Source: Gallionella sp.
GTDB taxonomy: Bacteria; Pseudomonadota; Gammaproteobacteria; Burkholderiales; Gallionellaceae
DNA length: 34,020 nucleotides
Direction: 5' to 3'
NCBI GenBank assembly: GCA_030645535.1
Contig: JAUSNM010000004.1
Location: 1 to 34,020 of the forward strand
Below the pieces are notes generated by a model. The model worked only from the letters and a program-made list of their open reading frames with translations. It made no database searches and was not told the origin of the DNA. Below, one piece after another: positions 24,051 through 33,586 of the stretch (its first letter is position 1; each line of letters begins with the position of its first letter). Both the position numbers and the translations under genes were made by a program.

Positions 24051-24507
24051 GTTTTTTCTCCATAAAGCTTTCCCATATCATCAAGATGGCCCCGCAGGTA
24101 ATCGCGGAATCGGCAAGATTGAAGGCGGGGAAATAATGTTCATTCCAGTGGAATGCCAGGAAGTCAATCACGTAACCATATGCGATACGATCGATCAGGT
24201 TGCCGAGCGCGCCGCCCAGTATCAGACTCAGCGCCAGCGAGAAGATGATCTCACGGGAATGCCTGCGCAATAACCAGGTTATAGACACGGCAGCTACGAC
24301 GGCAATGGCGGTGAACAACCAGCGCTGCATGCCGCCTGCATTGCTTAAAAAACTGAAAGCTGCCCCCGCGTTATGCAACCGTGTCAGATCAAACACGCTG
24401 AGCACCTTGATGCTTTCAAAATTAGTAAAGTTATTGATAATCAATAACTTGCTTGTCTGATCGAGTGCGATGACCAGACCGGCGAGCCCCAGCCAGCGTT
24501 TAAGCAT
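24031..24507 (-). CDS. lspA: Lipoprotein signal peptidase (SPase II)
   Basis: Inner-membrane aspartyl peptidase that cleaves signal peptides of prolipoproteins. The 158-residue protein has four membrane segments and the family motifs LDQTSK (near residue 16), [22 protein letters not shown] and FNLADSAI with the two catalytic aspartates (GNLIDR and NLAD). The ATG at 24507 is preferred over 24531, since GAGG lies before it and the extra 8 residues are not conserved. It overlaps the stop of ileS by 8 bp and runs 20 bp into ispH. Confidence 0.97.
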   Translation of the reverse strand: MLKRWLGLAGLVIALDQTSKLLIINNFTNFESIKVLSVFDLTRLHNAGAAFSFLSNAGGMQRWLFTAIAVVAAVSITWLLRRHSREIIFSLALSLILGGALGNLIDRIAYGYVIDFLAFHWNEHYFPAFNLADSAITCGAILMIWESFMEKKHGSAVS

Positions 24508-27313
24508 AGCGCCTCGATTCACCTTCGCCATACAGGTTGCTCACGCAGCGACCGCACAGGGTCGGATGTTGTTCATCTGTACCCACATCTTCACGGTAAT
24601 GCCAGCAGCGCTCGCACTTGTCGTGCAGGCTGACCGACACGTCGATGTGTTGATCTTCCACGCCGGCTACCCGGTGCACGCTGGCACGCGAGGTGATAAA
24701 CACCAGGCGCAGATCATCGCCTAAACGCGCCAACACCTCATAATCATCCCCGGATGCGAACACATCCACCTCGGCGGCAAGCGCCGAGCCTATCATCCCG
24801 GCGCTGCGCGCTTCTTCGAGTTGCTTGTTGACGCGGGCGCGCCAGGCGTCGATGGTCAGCCATGCGCTGATTGCATCCCCTTCCAGTTGTGCATCCGGCA
24901 GGTCATGCCATGCACCCTCGAACACGCTCACATCGTTCGTCCCGTTCAATATCGTCCAGACTTCTTCGCCGGTGAAACTCAGCACAGGCGCGATCAATCG
25001 TGTCAGTGCCTGGGTGATGTGATACAGCGCGTTCTGCGCGGAACGGCGTGCGCCTGAATTCTCGCCTGCGGTGTACAGGCGGTCTTTCAGTATGTCGAGG
25101 TAGAAACCGCCCAGCGTTTCAGAGCAGAATCCCAGCAACTTTTGCACTGCCAGATGGAACTCGTAATGCTCATAATCGGCGCGCACACCGTCTTGCAGCT
25201 TTTGTGTCATATACAGCGCGTAGCGGTCGATCTCCAGCCAATTTTCGACCGGCAGGGCATCTCGCGCCACGTCAAAATCTGAAATGTTCGCCAACAAAAA
25301 TTTTAATGTGTTGCGGATGCGGCGATAACTTTCCACCACGCGTTTGAGGATTTCATCCGAGATGGTCAGCTCACCGGAGTAGTCGGTCGAGGCTGTCCAC
25401 AGGCGCAAAATGTCTGCGCCCAGCGTGTCGAATATCTTTTGCGGCGCGATCACGTTGCCCTTGGATTTGGACATCTTGTGGCCGTTGCCGTCCACCACGA
25501 AACCGTGCGTGAGCAGGGCGTTGTAAGGCGCGCGGCCATTGATTGCGCAGCCGGTGAGCAAGGAGGACTGGAACCAGCCGCGATGCTGGTCGGAACCTTC
25601 CAGATACAGATCCGCGGGTGAATTCAATTCTGAGCGTCTTTGCAATACCGACGCATGGGTGGTGCCGGAATCGAACCACACATCCAGCGTGTGCGTGAGT
25701 TTCTTGTAATGCTCCGCATCAGCGCCGATCAGATCGACCGAATTCAGGCTGAACCAGGCTTCGATGCCGTCCTGCTCGACCCGCTGCGCGACCTGCTCCA
25801 GCAGTTCAGGCGTTCTGGGATGCAACTCGCCCGTCTCCTTATGCACGAAGAACGGCATCGGCACGCCCCAGTTGCGCTGGCGCGATACGCACCAGTCCGG
25901 GCGATTTTTGATCATCGCCTCCAGACGCGCGCGTCCCCAGCTTGGGAAGAATGCGGTCTCATCGACAGCCTTGTTCGCCAGATCGCGCAGCGTCGCTCCC
26001 TTCTCGCTTTCCCCTTCTCCCTTCTCAGTTTGTGTCATGCCGATGAACCACTGAGGAGTGGAACGGAAAATGATCGGGGTCTTGTGGCGCCAGCAATGCG
26101 GATAACTGTGCTGCACTTTCTTCAGGCACAACAAATGGCCGGAGGCTTCCAGCGCCTGCAACACGATGTCGTTGCCCTTCCACACAAACACGCCCGCCAG
26201 CGCCACATCGCCCACGGGCGGCACGGCAGCCAGGAACTTGCCGTCATCGCCCACCGGGTTGTCGGTCGGCAGACCGTATTTTTGGCCGACGAAGTAATCG
26301 TCCAGTCCGTGCGCAGGGGCGGTATGCACAAGGCCCGTACCGGAATCCGCGGTGACATGCTCGCCGCAGATGACGGGCACGATGCGGTCCTGGAACGGAT
26401 GTTGCAGCGGCAGCAAATCGAGCGCCGCGCCACGGCAAATGCCGACTGTCTCGCCGCTCAACTCGTAGCGCTCCAGGCAACTGTCCATCAATTCGGAGGC
26501 GAGCAGCAAATAACCCTTATCTGTTTTGACCAGACTGTATTCGAAATCGGGGTGCACGCTCACCGCCTGATTGGCGGGCAAGGTCCACGGCGTAGTGGTC
26601 CAGATCACCGCAGATACTTTTGCCGAGCCAGGCAGCGATACGCCGAAGGCGCGAGCAAGCGCGATGTTGTCTTTTACTTCGAACGCCACGTCGATCGCGC
26701 TTGAGGTCTTGTCCTCGTATTCGACCTCAGCTTCGGCCAGAGCGGACTGACAATCCAGACACCAGTTCACCGGCTTGTAGCCCTGATACAGATAGCCGCG
26801 ATCATGGATGTGACCTATGGATCGCATGATGTCGGCCTCGACCTTGTAGTCCATGGTCAGATACGGTCTATCCCAGTCGCCCAGCACGCCTAAGCGGATG
26901 AAGTCCTTCTTCTGCCGTTCGACCTGCTCAGCCGCATAGCTGCGGCACAGTTTGCGGAACTCGGCGGGCGGGATCGCCTTGCCGTGCTTCTTTTCGACCA
27001 TCAACTCGATCGGCAGTCCGTGGCAATCCCAGCCCGGCACGTAAGGTGCATCAAAACCCGAGAGCGTCTTGCTCTTGATGATGATGTCCTTGAGGATCTT
27101 GTTCACCGCATGGCCGATGTGGATGTCGCCATTCGCATACGGCGGGCCGTCGTGCAAAATGAATTTTGGCAGTCCCAGTTTCGCTGCGCGTATTTTCTGA
27201 TAGCGCTGCGCCTCCTGCCATCGGGAGAGCATTTGCGGCTCGCGTTTGGCCATGTCGCCGCGCATCGGAAAAGCCGTGTCGGGTAAATTCAGTGTTTTCT
27301 TATAATCAGTCAT
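24500..27313 (-). CDS. ileS: Isoleucyl-tRNA synthetase
   Basis: Charges tRNA-Ile; 937 residues from the ATG at 27313, which overlaps the ribF stop by 8 bp. HIGH (65-68, [16 protein letters not shown]) and KMSKSKGN (near 600) are intact. The bacterial C-terminal zinc finger CERCWHY and CGRC is present. Between QWFIGMTQ and [10 protein letters not shown] an insertion of about 10 residues ([12 protein letters not shown]) is read from a 7-bp-period array (25997-26031), near residues 428-439; relatives that I remember lack it. The insertion is in frame and lies in a loop-like Glu/Lys/Gly stretch, so it is probably tolerated. The gene runs directly into lspA. Confidence 0.97.
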   Translation of the reverse strand: MTDYKKTLNLPDTAFPMRGDMAKREPQMLSRWQEAQRYQKIRAAKLGLPKFILHDGPPYANGDIHIGHAVNKILKDIIIKSKTLSGFDAPYVPGWDCHGLPIELMVEKKHGKAIPPAEFRKLCRSYAAEQVERQKKDFIRLGVLGDWDRPYLTMDYKVEADIMRSIGHIHDRGYLYQGYKPVNWCLDCQSALAEAEVEYEDKTSSAIDVAFEVKDNIALARAFGVSLPGSAKVSAVIWTTTPWTLPANQAVSVHPDFEYSLVKTDKGYLLLASELMDSCLERYELSGETVGICRGAALDLLPLQHPFQDRIVPVICGEHVTADSGTGLVHTAPAHGLDDYFVGQKYGLPTDNPVGDDGKFLAAVPPVGDVALAGVFVWKGNDIVLQALEASGHLLCLKKVQHSYPHCWRHKTPIIFRSTPQWFIGMTQTEKGEGESEKGATLRDLANKAVDETAFFPSWGRARLEAMIKNRPDWCVSRQRNWGVPMPFFVHKETGELHPRTPELLEQVAQRVEQDGIEAWFSLNSVDLIGADAEHYKKLTHTLDVWFDSGTTHASVLQRRSELNSPADLYLEGSDQHRGWFQSSLLTGCAINGRAPYNALLTHGFVVDGNGHKMSKSKGNVIAPQKIFDTLGADILRLWTASTDYSGELTISDEILKRVVESYRRIRNTLKFLLANISDFDVARDALPVENWLEIDRYALYMTQKLQDGVRADYEHYEFHLAVQKLLGFCSETLGGFYLDILKDRLYTAGENSGARRSAQNALYHITQALTRLIAPVLSFTGEEVWTILNGTNDVSVFEGAWHDLPDAQLEGDAISAWLTIDAWRARVNKQLEEARSAGMIGSALAAEVDVFASGDDYEVLARLGDDLRLVFITSRASVHRVAGVEDQHIDVSVSLHDKCERCWHYREDVGTDEQHPTLCGRCVSNLYGEGESRRYA
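25997..26031. repeat. Heptanucleotide array inside ileS
   Basis: Five units of exactly 7 bp on the plus strand: TCCCTTC, TCGCTTT, CCCCTTC, TCCCTTC and TCAGTTT. On the coding strand they read as GAGAAGG units. The 35-bp array is translated as part of an insert near residue 430 of IleS. Confidence 0.7.
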
Positions 27314-28232
27314 GTTGTTCGAACCATTTCTTTGCATTTTCTACATCCAACGCAATTTGTCGCGTCAGTGCGCCCACATCGGGAAATTTCTGTTCATCGC
27401 GGCGTTTTTGCAGGAATTCAACGCGCAACGTCTTTCCGTAAATATCTTGTCCAAATTCAAACAGATGCACTTCCAGTATCGGTTTTGCATCGTGTTTCAG
27501 CGTAGGGCGAACCCCCAGGCTGGCGACGCCTTGCAAAATGCCCAGGCCTGCCACATGCGCCTCGACCACGAAGATGCCGGACAGCGGCGGGCGGTTGTGT
27601 TTTAAGTGGATGTTCGCAGTCGGGTAGCCCAGCTTTTTACCTACGCCATCGCCATGCACCACGCGACCGCTGATGCTGTAAGTACGCCCGAGATAATCAT
27701 GTACCCGGCGCATTTGTCCGGCAGCCAGGGCCGCACGCACCGCCGTGCTGGAAATCCGCACGCCGCCATGCATCACGCTCGGTACTGCCCGCACCTCGAA
27801 ACCATGCTGCCTGCCTGCCGTCTCCATCAGTGCGAAATCGCCTGCGCGTCCGCTGCCGAAACGGAAGTCATCGCCTATCAGCACGAATTTAACTGATAGT
27901 TTTTCATGCAGGGCGTGAATGAAATCCGTAGCCGTCATCTGTGCAAACCGGTCATTGAAGCGGCACACATGCACGCGGTCTATGCCCAGCCGGGATAAAA
28001 GTTCCAGCTTTTCACGCAGGCTGCTCAGTCGGACTGGTGCCGATTGAGGTGCGAAAAATTCGCGCGGATGCGGTTCAAAAATCACCGCAGCCGTCGGCAG
28101 TCCGCGCGCCTTGGCCGATGTTTTCAGTTCGTTCAGCAAGGCCTGGTGACCCAGGTGTACACCATCGAAGTTTCCGATAGTGAGGGCGACAGGCTGGGTA
28201 TCAGGGGAGTAGAGTCCGCGTAGTATCTGCAT
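27306..28232 (-). CDS. ribF: Bifunctional riboflavin kinase/FAD synthetase
   Basis: Converts riboflavin to FMN and FMN to FAD. The 308-residue protein has the nucleotidyltransferase start [14 protein letters not shown] (near 20-33) and ATP-binding ISSTAVR, then the riboflavin kinase domain with [15 protein letters not shown] and a C-terminal [13 protein letters not shown] segment. Length and motifs are normal. It overlaps ileS by 8 bp and is the first gene of a coupled ribF-ileS-lspA-ispH-thiO set. The gap to the divergent gene upstream (28233-28405) should hold its promoter, but no clear hexamers were found. Confidence 0.97.
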   Translation of the reverse strand: MQILRGLYSPDTQPVALTIGNFDGVHLGHQALLNELKTSAKARGLPTAAVIFEPHPREFFAPQSAPVRLSSLREKLELLSRLGIDRVHVCRFNDRFAQMTATDFIHALHEKLSVKFVLIGDDFRFGSGRAGDFALMETAGRQHGFEVRAVPSVMHGGVRISSTAVRAALAAGQMRRVHDYLGRTYSISGRVVHGDGVGKKLGYPTANIHLKHNRPPLSGIFVVEAHVAGLGILQGVASLGVRPTLKHDAKPILEVHLFEFGQDIYGKTLRVEFLQKRRDEQKFPDVGALTRQIALDVENAKKWFEQHD

Positions 28233-28405
28233 AGCGCAACAATTATACCGTGAGATGAGCGGTTGCCGCTTGCTTGAGTGGTTTCATGGTACGAAAGTGA
28301 GCTAAATTAAATTGATTGCCCCTCTTGTCAGTCATAGCGGTAGAATACGCCGCGTTAAAAGGCTCGGATTCATCGCTTCGGGCGCACCATTTTATTGAAC
28401 AGATT

Positions 28406-28927
28406 ATGACATCCAACATGCAACAAACTTCCCTTGATGTACTTGAACCATTAGGCGCCGGCGAGATTTCGATGGGTGAAATCCGCAGCATGCTTGATGG
28501 CACGCAGATGTTCAGAGATTTTGAGTGGTCACAGATTGAAGCACTCTCAGCTTACATTGAGTTGTATCGCGCAGCGCCCGGAACCGTGTTGTTTCGCGAA
28601 GGTGATCAAGGTGACTTCATGTGTGTCGTGTTGCAAGGCCGTCTCGATATTCGCAAGAAAGATGCACAGCATGACGACAAAATGGTCGCTACCGTTTATG
28701 CGGGGCGCAGTCTTGGCGAGATGGCAATGGTCGACAGCGAAGCAAGATCAGCCACTGCAGTGGTGACAGAGCCGGCTGTTTTGGCCGTTCTGACGCAGGA
28801 CAGTTTTATGTCGATCACGCACGATAAGCCGGCATTGGCGGTAAAACTGCTGCTCAAAATCTCGCAACTGATCAGCCAGCGTCTGCGCCACACCAGCGGT
28901 GTTCTGGTCGATTATCTGGAAAAATAA
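28406..28927 (+). CDS. Cyclic nucleotide-binding domain protein without output domain
   Basis: A 173-residue protein with one cyclic-nucleotide-binding domain (about 35-155). The phosphate-binding cassette AGRSLGEMAMVDSEARSATAVV is close to the consensus GxxxGExAxxxxxxRxAxxxA, with the arginine and glutamate that bind cAMP/cGMP. No helix-turn-helix or enzymatic domain is present, unlike CRP/FNR; the C-terminus is a helix (LLKISQLISQRLRHTS). It may act by protein-protein contact. ATG at 28406 is chosen over an unlikely TTG at 28316. It is divergent from ribF and convergent with the nuclease gene, with a 7-bp array between their ends. Confidence 0.87.
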   Translation: MTSNMQQTSLDVLEPLGAGEISMGEIRSMLDGTQMFRDFEWSQIEALSAYIELYRAAPGTVLFREGDQGDFMCVVLQGRLDIRKKDAQHDDKMVATVYAGRSLGEMAMVDSEARSATAVVTEPAVLAVLTQDSFMSITHDKPALAVKLLLKISQLISQRLRHTSGVLVDYLEK

Positions 28928-28940
28928 GCTGCAATATCTT

Positions 28941-28983
28941 CCTGAATCCTGAATCCTGAATCCTGAATCCTGACTCAGGATTT
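28941..28983. repeat. Heptanucleotide array between convergent genes
   Basis: Four perfect CCTGAAT units (28941-28968), a partial fifth, and then the reverse unit TCAGGAT starting at 28975. It begins 14 bp after the cNMP gene stop, and the nuclease stop codon (28975-28977) lies in the reverse unit. AATCCTGACTCAGGATT at 28966-28982 can form a hairpin followed by TT on the plus strand, so it may help end transcription. The unit is the same as in the lipB array. Confidence 0.9.
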
Positions 28984-29712
28984 TGCCGGCAGGAAATCGA
29001 TCCCGGTGCGCCTGACCAGCTCCTGATAGCTGATCGGTCGGCTCACACGGGCTTCGTCCGTGTTATCCAGCCAATTCACCCAGCTACGGCGGGTTGACGG
29101 GTCGTAGACCAGCTTGAATAAATGCTGCGGCACCCACACCCGGTTAGCGCCGATGGTGGGCGGTGTGCCGTCAAACACGGGGCCGGTAATCACGTAAACG
29201 TCACCCGCCGCGCGCATCACATATTTACGCGTTGCCTTCTCGATGCCGGCCCAGGCGCGGCGGTTATTGATTGCATACTGCGGCACCATATTGGCAAGTG
29301 AAAAACTCTGCGCCATCGACGCATCGGTTGCCATGTCGCCTGCCGGAGCCATGTGGCCGCGATCAAATCCGGAACCATGATAATCATCCAGTTCGGCGCG
29401 CTCAGCCCTTGGCAATCGGGCATCCGCGTAAAATTTATTCGTTCTCTGGTTGTTTTTAGCGTCTTGCAATATCGCATTATTGAGCCGCTCGGCGACATAG
29501 ACAGGCGTACGACTTTTGCCCGAATGCAACACTGCAAACGCGTTAAAACAAAGGGCGCGCGACTGCAATGCTTCCTGGTGCCGGATGACCGGCGGGTTGC
29601 CGTTGGCAAACACCTCGCGGCATAGCTTGAAATCATCACTTGCCGCAAATGCGTTGCCGAATGACATGGCAACGACGGCTAAACCTAACCCTAACCTTCT
29701 AATCAATATCAT
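28975..29712 (-). CDS. Secreted DNA/RNA non-specific endonuclease
   Basis: A 245-residue protein with a signal peptide (about 1-23, GNAFAAS) and the beta-beta-alpha-metal nuclease motif DRGHMAPA, with its catalytic histidine, followed by the conserved Asn region (MVPQYAINNRRAWAGIE). The family (NUC1, Serratia nuclease, EndA) cuts DNA and RNA without sequence preference and needs Mg. Export to the periplasm or outside fits nutrient or DNA-uptake roles. The frame ends PAKS with the TGA formed from the 7-bp array. No cognate inhibitor gene is nearby. Confidence 0.93.
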   Translation of the reverse strand: MILIRRLGLGLAVVAMSFGNAFAASDDFKLCREVFANGNPPVIRHQEALQSRALCFNAFAVLHSGKSRTPVYVAERLNNAILQDAKNNQRTNKFYADARLPRAERAELDDYHGSGFDRGHMAPAGDMATDASMAQSFSLANMVPQYAINNRRAWAGIEKATRKYVMRAAGDVYVITGPVFDGTPPTIGANRVWVPQHLFKLVYDPSTRRSWVNWLDNTDEARVSRPISYQELVRRTGIDFLPAKS

Positions 29713-29733
29713 CAGCCTGTATTTGAATATTAT

Positions 29734-29775
29734 AGGTAGCCAGTAGCCAGTAGCTACTACCAGCTACAGCTATTA
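29734..29775. repeat. Heptanucleotide array ending at the stop of the FabMG-like gene
   Basis: Six 7-bp units (AGGTAGC, CAGTAGC, CAGTAGC, TACTACC, AGCTACA, GCTATTA) lie between the nuclease start and the stop codon of the FabMG-like gene. The stop (29773-29775) lies in the last unit. Confidence 0.85.
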
Positions 29776-31092
29776 TGCGTTGTGCATCGCGTTCAGCTGT
29801 TTGGCGATGATGTCGTGATTCAGCCAAAGCACGGGGCCTGCCGGATTGGAGGTCTCATAAAACATCAACGGCCCGGTACCTTCCAGTACCAGCGCGCTCA
29901 ATACACCTACAACCAGTTCACGGCGATCTACATGCATCTGGATGATTTCATCCGACGTGCCTATCATCAAGTCTGCCAGGGCTTCCGAGTTGTCCATCGG
30001 CCAGGCCGCGAAATTCCGGAATTCTTTCATCACGGAGCTGGTGTTGTAGTCTTCGATTTTCTGCAACAGCGCTTCGAGCGTAATGCCCTCCTGTAATAAC
30101 GGCCGGCAGGCTTGCCACTGTTGTTCTGCCCACGCACCGCCATTTTCCCGTTTCAGCGCTTCAAGCAGCGGGAACAGTGAGAGCTCAACGCCTGCGAAGA
30201 TGTCGGACGAATTAGTGCGGATCTCCGGGCAGTTGTAAACGGTGGCTACAACGCCATTCGCCCAGGCGGCCTGGGCCACATTTTCCAGACGCATCTTGGC
30301 ACGGCCCTGCGTGTAGTTGCTGTAGGTTTGCCACTGGTATTTGCCGTCGATCAGGATTTCGGTGCCGTGATAGCCGTAGGCGGTGTAGCGCACCTTGCCG
30401 CCTGTCGCATCCAGTCTTGCGCGAATAGCAGCGCTGCCGTCGATCAGGTACTGGAAGGTGTTGGCCGTGACTTCGTCGAAATTCATCAGGATCAGTTTGC
30501 CCAGATCGCTGTCCAGCAGGGCGCGGGAGGACATGAAACGCTCGCCCCGGCCTTTGTAGATGCGGTTGGCGATCGCCAGGAACACTTTTACCTTCGGGAT
30601 GCCGCCTGCCATGGTATGGGCAAAGAAGGCGTTGGCCCCGTCCGGGATCATGCGATCCAGTTCGCTCATGACAAGGGCTACCGAATCCTTGAAGCGTTTT
30701 ACGCCTACTTCGCGACATTTCTCGATATGCGCCCAGTCGAGTTTATCTTCCTGCCAGCTTTTCAGCGTCATGCCGGCCAGCAGTTCGGTAGGAGTGGGTT
30801 CACCTGCCGGTGCGTCCAGATCGAATCCGGCCATCAGCGGCACGTTGATGATGCGTCCGCCCAGGTTGGCTTCGGCTTCTGTCAGTTCTTCACTGGTCAG
30901 TGCGCGCAGGGCGTTGTTTTCATCGCGGCGACCGACCGTGATGCCGATGATGGTCATGCCGGATTTCTTCGCCTCGTTGATCAGGCCGTTGGCATAGCCC
31001 CGGCCAAACAGTTCGCCGAACAGCACGAAGACATCGCCTTTGCGAAAAATGTTGGTTCGGGGGATTTCTCTGAGCGAAATGGGTGCATTCAT
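29773..31092 (-). CDS. SDR-fold reductase, probably enoyl-ACP reductase-like (FabMG family)
   Basis: A 439-residue protein with a Rossmann-type cofactor motif G26-x3-G30-x-G32 (FGELFGRGYANG) and a later stretch YSNYTQGRAKMRLENVAQAA in which a Y and K are spaced Y-x8-K, as in the FabV enoyl reductases; the second Tyr gives Y-x5-K. These point to an enoyl-reductase-like short-chain dehydrogenase. I recall a FabMG family found by triclosan-resistance screening that matches this size; that name is tentative. The protein has a long C-terminal part of unknown role. It lies 37 bp downstream of tldD on the same strand, apart from any fatty-acid gene cluster. The ATG at 31092 has GGAG 9 bp upstream. 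Confidence 0.5.
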   Translation of the reverse strand: MNAPISLREIPRTNIFRKGDVFVLFGELFGRGYANGLINEAKKSGMTIIGITVGRRDENNALRALTSEELTEAEANLGGRIINVPLMAGFDLDAPAGEPTPTELLAGMTLKSWQEDKLDWAHIEKCREVGVKRFKDSVALVMSELDRMIPDGANAFFAHTMAGGIPKVKVFLAIANRIYKGRGERFMSSRALLDSDLGKLILMNFDEVTANTFQYLIDGSAAIRARLDATGGKVRYTAYGYHGTEILIDGKYQWQTYSNYTQGRAKMRLENVAQAAWANGVVATVYNCPEIRTNSSDIFAGVELSLFPLLEALKRENGGAWAEQQWQACRPLLQEGITLEALLQKIEDYNTSSVMKEFRNFAAWPMDNSEALADLMIGTSDEIIQMHVDRRELVVGVLSALVLEGTGPLMFYETSNPAGPVLWLNHDIIAKQLNAMHNA

Positions 31093-31129
31093 AATTGTGA
31101 CTCCGATATACAATTCTAAAAAATACGAT

Positions 31130-32584
31130 TTAAACCGTGCCGCCGACTGTCAGTCCGTCGATGCGCACGGTCGGTTGGCCGACGCCGACCGGCACGCTCT
31201 GGCCTTCCTTGCCGCAGGTGCCGACGCCCGGATCGAGCGCCATGTCGTTGCCTATCATCGAGATGCGGGTCAGCACGTCAGGGCCGTTGCCGATCAGCGT
31301 CGCACCTTTCACCGGATGCGTGATCTTGCCGTCTTCGATCATGTAGGCTTCGGCGGTGGAGAAGACGAACTTGCCGCTGGTGATGTCCACCTGGCCGCCG
31401 GCGAAATTCACCGCATACAGGCCATGCTTTACCGAAGCGATGATCTCCGCAGGATCTTTGTCGCCGCCCAGCATATAGGTGTTGGTCATGCGCGGCATCG
31501 GGATATGTGCGTAGGATTCGCGGCGGGCATTGCCCGTCACCGGCACACCCATCAGGCGGGCGTTGAGCGTGTCCTGCAAATAGCCTTTGAGGATGCCGTT
31601 CTCGATCAGCGTGGTGCACTGAGTGGGGTTGCCCTCATCGTCCATTTGCATCGAACCGCGCCGGTCGGCCAGCGTGCCGTCATCCACCACGGTCACGCCC
31701 GCTGAGGCGACGCGTTCGCCGATGCGGCCTGCGAACGCCGAGCTGCCCTTGCGGTTGAAGTCGCCCTCCAGTCCATGACCGATTGCTTCATGCAGCAGGA
31801 TGCCCGGCCAGCCGTTGCCCAGCACCACGGTCATATTGCCGGCAGGAGCGGGTGCGGCATCCAGATTGACGACCGCCTGATGCACCGCAAGGGCTGCATA
31901 TTTATGCAGCATCGCATCGTCGAAATAGGCGTAATTGAAGCGTCCGCCACCACCCGCCGAACCTTGTTCGCGGCGTCCGTTGCTCTCGATAATCACGGTG
32001 ATCGACAAGCGCACTAATGGTCTGATGTCGGCATTCATCAGGCCGTCGCTGCGCGCGACCATCACTACTTCGTATTCGCCGGCTAAACCCGCCATGACCT
32101 GCACCACGCGCGGATCAAGCGCGCGCGCATAGCCTTCGATGCGTTCGAGCATGGCGACCTTGTCGGCATCCTTGAGGCTTGCGATCGGATCGTTCGGCAG
32201 ATAGATGTCGCGCCGTGAGCCGCGATGCAGCATCGGCACGGTCTGTGTGCCGCCGCTGGAAGCGATGGCGCGTGTGGCATTGGCCGCACTTTGCAGCGCA
32301 TTCAAGCTGATATCGTCGGAATAGGCAAACGCGGTTTTTTCGCCGCTCACCGCCCGTACGCCGACACCCTGATCGATGCTGAAGCTGCCGGATTTGACGA
32401 TACCTTCCTCAAGAGACCAGCTCTCGGCCCGGCTGTACTGGAAATACAAGTCCGCATAATCGAGACGGTGCGCCAGCATGCTGTTGAACACCTGCTCGAT
32501 CTGAAGTGTTTCAATCAGGTAGGGCGCGAGCAGGATTTGCTGTGCGGTGGCGAACAGGGTGTCAGGTGAGGCGGATAGGGTCAT
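31130..32584 (-). CDS. tldD: Metalloprotease TldD
   Basis: A 484-residue TldD/PmbA (modulator of DNA gyrase) protease subunit. The zinc motif HExxxH is seen in [14 protein letters not shown], with an upstream domain and the downstream [15 protein letters not shown]. TldD works with TldE (PmbA) as a heterodimer that degrades unfolded peptides and matures microcins; tldE is usually elsewhere in the chromosome, as it must be here. It is in the typical yhdP-nitrilase-tldD order of betaproteobacteria and gammaproteobacteria. 148 bp separate it from the nitrilase gene, filled by a 7-bp array. Confidence 0.96.
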   Translation of the reverse strand: MTLSASPDTLFATAQQILLAPYLIETLQIEQVFNSMLAHRLDYADLYFQYSRAESWSLEEGIVKSGSFSIDQGVGVRAVSGEKTAFAYSDDISLNALQSAANATRAIASSGGTQTVPMLHRGSRRDIYLPNDPIASLKDADKVAMLERIEGYARALDPRVVQVMAGLAGEYEVVMVARSDGLMNADIRPLVRLSITVIIESNGRREQGSAGGGGRFNYAYFDDAMLHKYAALAVHQAVVNLDAAPAPAGNMTVVLGNGWPGILLHEAIGHGLEGDFNRKGSSAFAGRIGERVASAGVTVVDDGTLADRRGSMQMDDEGNPTQCTTLIENGILKGYLQDTLNARLMGVPVTGNARRESYAHIPMPRMTNTYMLGGDKDPAEIIASVKHGLYAVNFAGGQVDITSGKFVFSTAEAYMIEDGKITHPVKGATLIGNGPDVLTRISMIGNDMALDPGVGTCGKEGQSVPVGVGQPTVRIDGLTVGGTV

Positions 32585-32591
32585 ATTTAGC

Positions 32592-32741
32592 CGTTAGACG
32601 TGAGTCGTTAGTTATTAGTTAAATCAAAATCAGTCGTTAGATGTTGGTGGTTGGTTTAATTCAGTTATTAGTCGTTAGACGTTAGTTGGTATTGTCGCTT
32701 CGCGGCATTAACTAAATACTAAGGTCTAGCGTCTAGCAACT
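32592..32741. repeat. Long heptanucleotide array between the nitrilase and tldD genes
   Basis: The 150 bp hold many 7-bp units of the CGTTAGA/CGTTAGT/TATTAGT family, in partial register, with the reverse family AGCGTCT/AGCAACT at the nitrilase end (32721-32741). The nitrilase stop codon (32733-32735) lies in the array. The family is the one found at 14632-14666 and 14838-14872. Confidence 0.75.
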
Positions 32742-33572
32742 GATTTTTCGATGTTCCAGTGCCGGCAGGCTGGCACGCAGGCTGGCCTGATAGGTGCGAT
32801 TAATGTCGGCTATCACCACGCCGGATCCGCGCGGCAGCCTGTCCAGTACGCGCCCCCAGGGATCAACAATCATGCTGTTGCCATGTGTCTCGCGCCCGTT
32901 GACGTGATAGCCGCCCTGGGCTGAGGCGACGACATAAGCCAGATTTTCAATGGCACGGGCGCGCACCAGAACTTCCCAGTGCATCTTGCCGGTGGTCTCG
33001 GTAAATGCGGCGGGCAGCACGATCATGTCCACGTCCTTCATCGCACGAAACAGCTCCGGGAAGCGCAGGTCGTAACACACGGCCAGACCAATGCGCCCGA
33101 ACGGTGAGTCTACCACTACTATCTTGTTACCCGGTTCTATGGTTTTGGCCTCATCATAACTTTCATTGCCCAGCGACAAATTGAACAAGTGGATCTTGTC
33201 ATAGCGCGCCATCTGGCGTCCCTGGTCGTCGAATACCAGGCAGCTATTGAGCACCTTGTCCGGCACACTTGCTGCCAGCGGGATGGAGCCTCCGATCAAC
33301 CATACTTTGTACTGGCGTGCAGCATCGCTCAGGAATGCCTGGATAGGGCCAGTGCCTTCCTGCTCGCGCACCACTACCTTGTCCTGTTCCGTCATGCCCA
33401 TGATCGCGAAAAATTCCGGCAGCACCACCAGTTTTGCGCCTTGCTCGGTGGCGCGGGCTATCAGGCGGCGCGCCTCGCTCAGGTTGCCCGCCACATTCGG
33501 GCCGGAAGCCATCTGAATGGCGGCTACCTTGAATGTGCTGGCTTGAGAAGTGCTGGGCATGGCGACTGACAT
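32733..33572 (-). CDS. Nitrilase-superfamily carbon-nitrogen hydrolase (Nit1/NitFhit type)
   Basis: A 279-residue amidase of the C-N hydrolase fold. The catalytic Glu-Lys-Cys triad is visible in VVLPEFFA, RYDKIHLF and AVCYDLRFPE. It resembles Nit1, which hydrolyses deaminated glutathione as a metabolite repair enzyme; this substrate is inferred from family likeness and from its place next to yhdP and tldD. AGGAG lies before the ATG at 33572. The end KISC and the stop are encoded by the 7-bp array. Confidence 0.92.
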   Translation of the reverse strand: MSVAMPSTSQASTFKVAAIQMASGPNVAGNLSEARRLIARATEQGAKLVVLPEFFAIMGMTEQDKVVVREQEGTGPIQAFLSDAARQYKVWLIGGSIPLAASVPDKVLNSCLVFDDQGRQMARYDKIHLFNLSLGNESYDEAKTIEPGNKIVVVDSPFGRIGLAVCYDLRFPELFRAMKDVDMIVLPAAFTETTGKMHWEVLVRARAIENLAYVVASAQGGYHVNGRETHGNSMIVDPWGRVLDRLPRGSGVVIADINRTYQASLRASLPALEHRKISC

Positions 33573-33586
33573 AGGTACTCCTGTTG

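Noticed and set aside
25640-26704. A 354-codon open frame on the plus strand
   Set aside because: It lies wholly within ileS on the other strand and has shadow composition.
28316-28405. Upstream TTG extension of the cNMP-binding protein
   Set aside because: It adds 30 residues outside the conserved domain from a rare start codon, in the region expected to hold promoters of the divergent genes.
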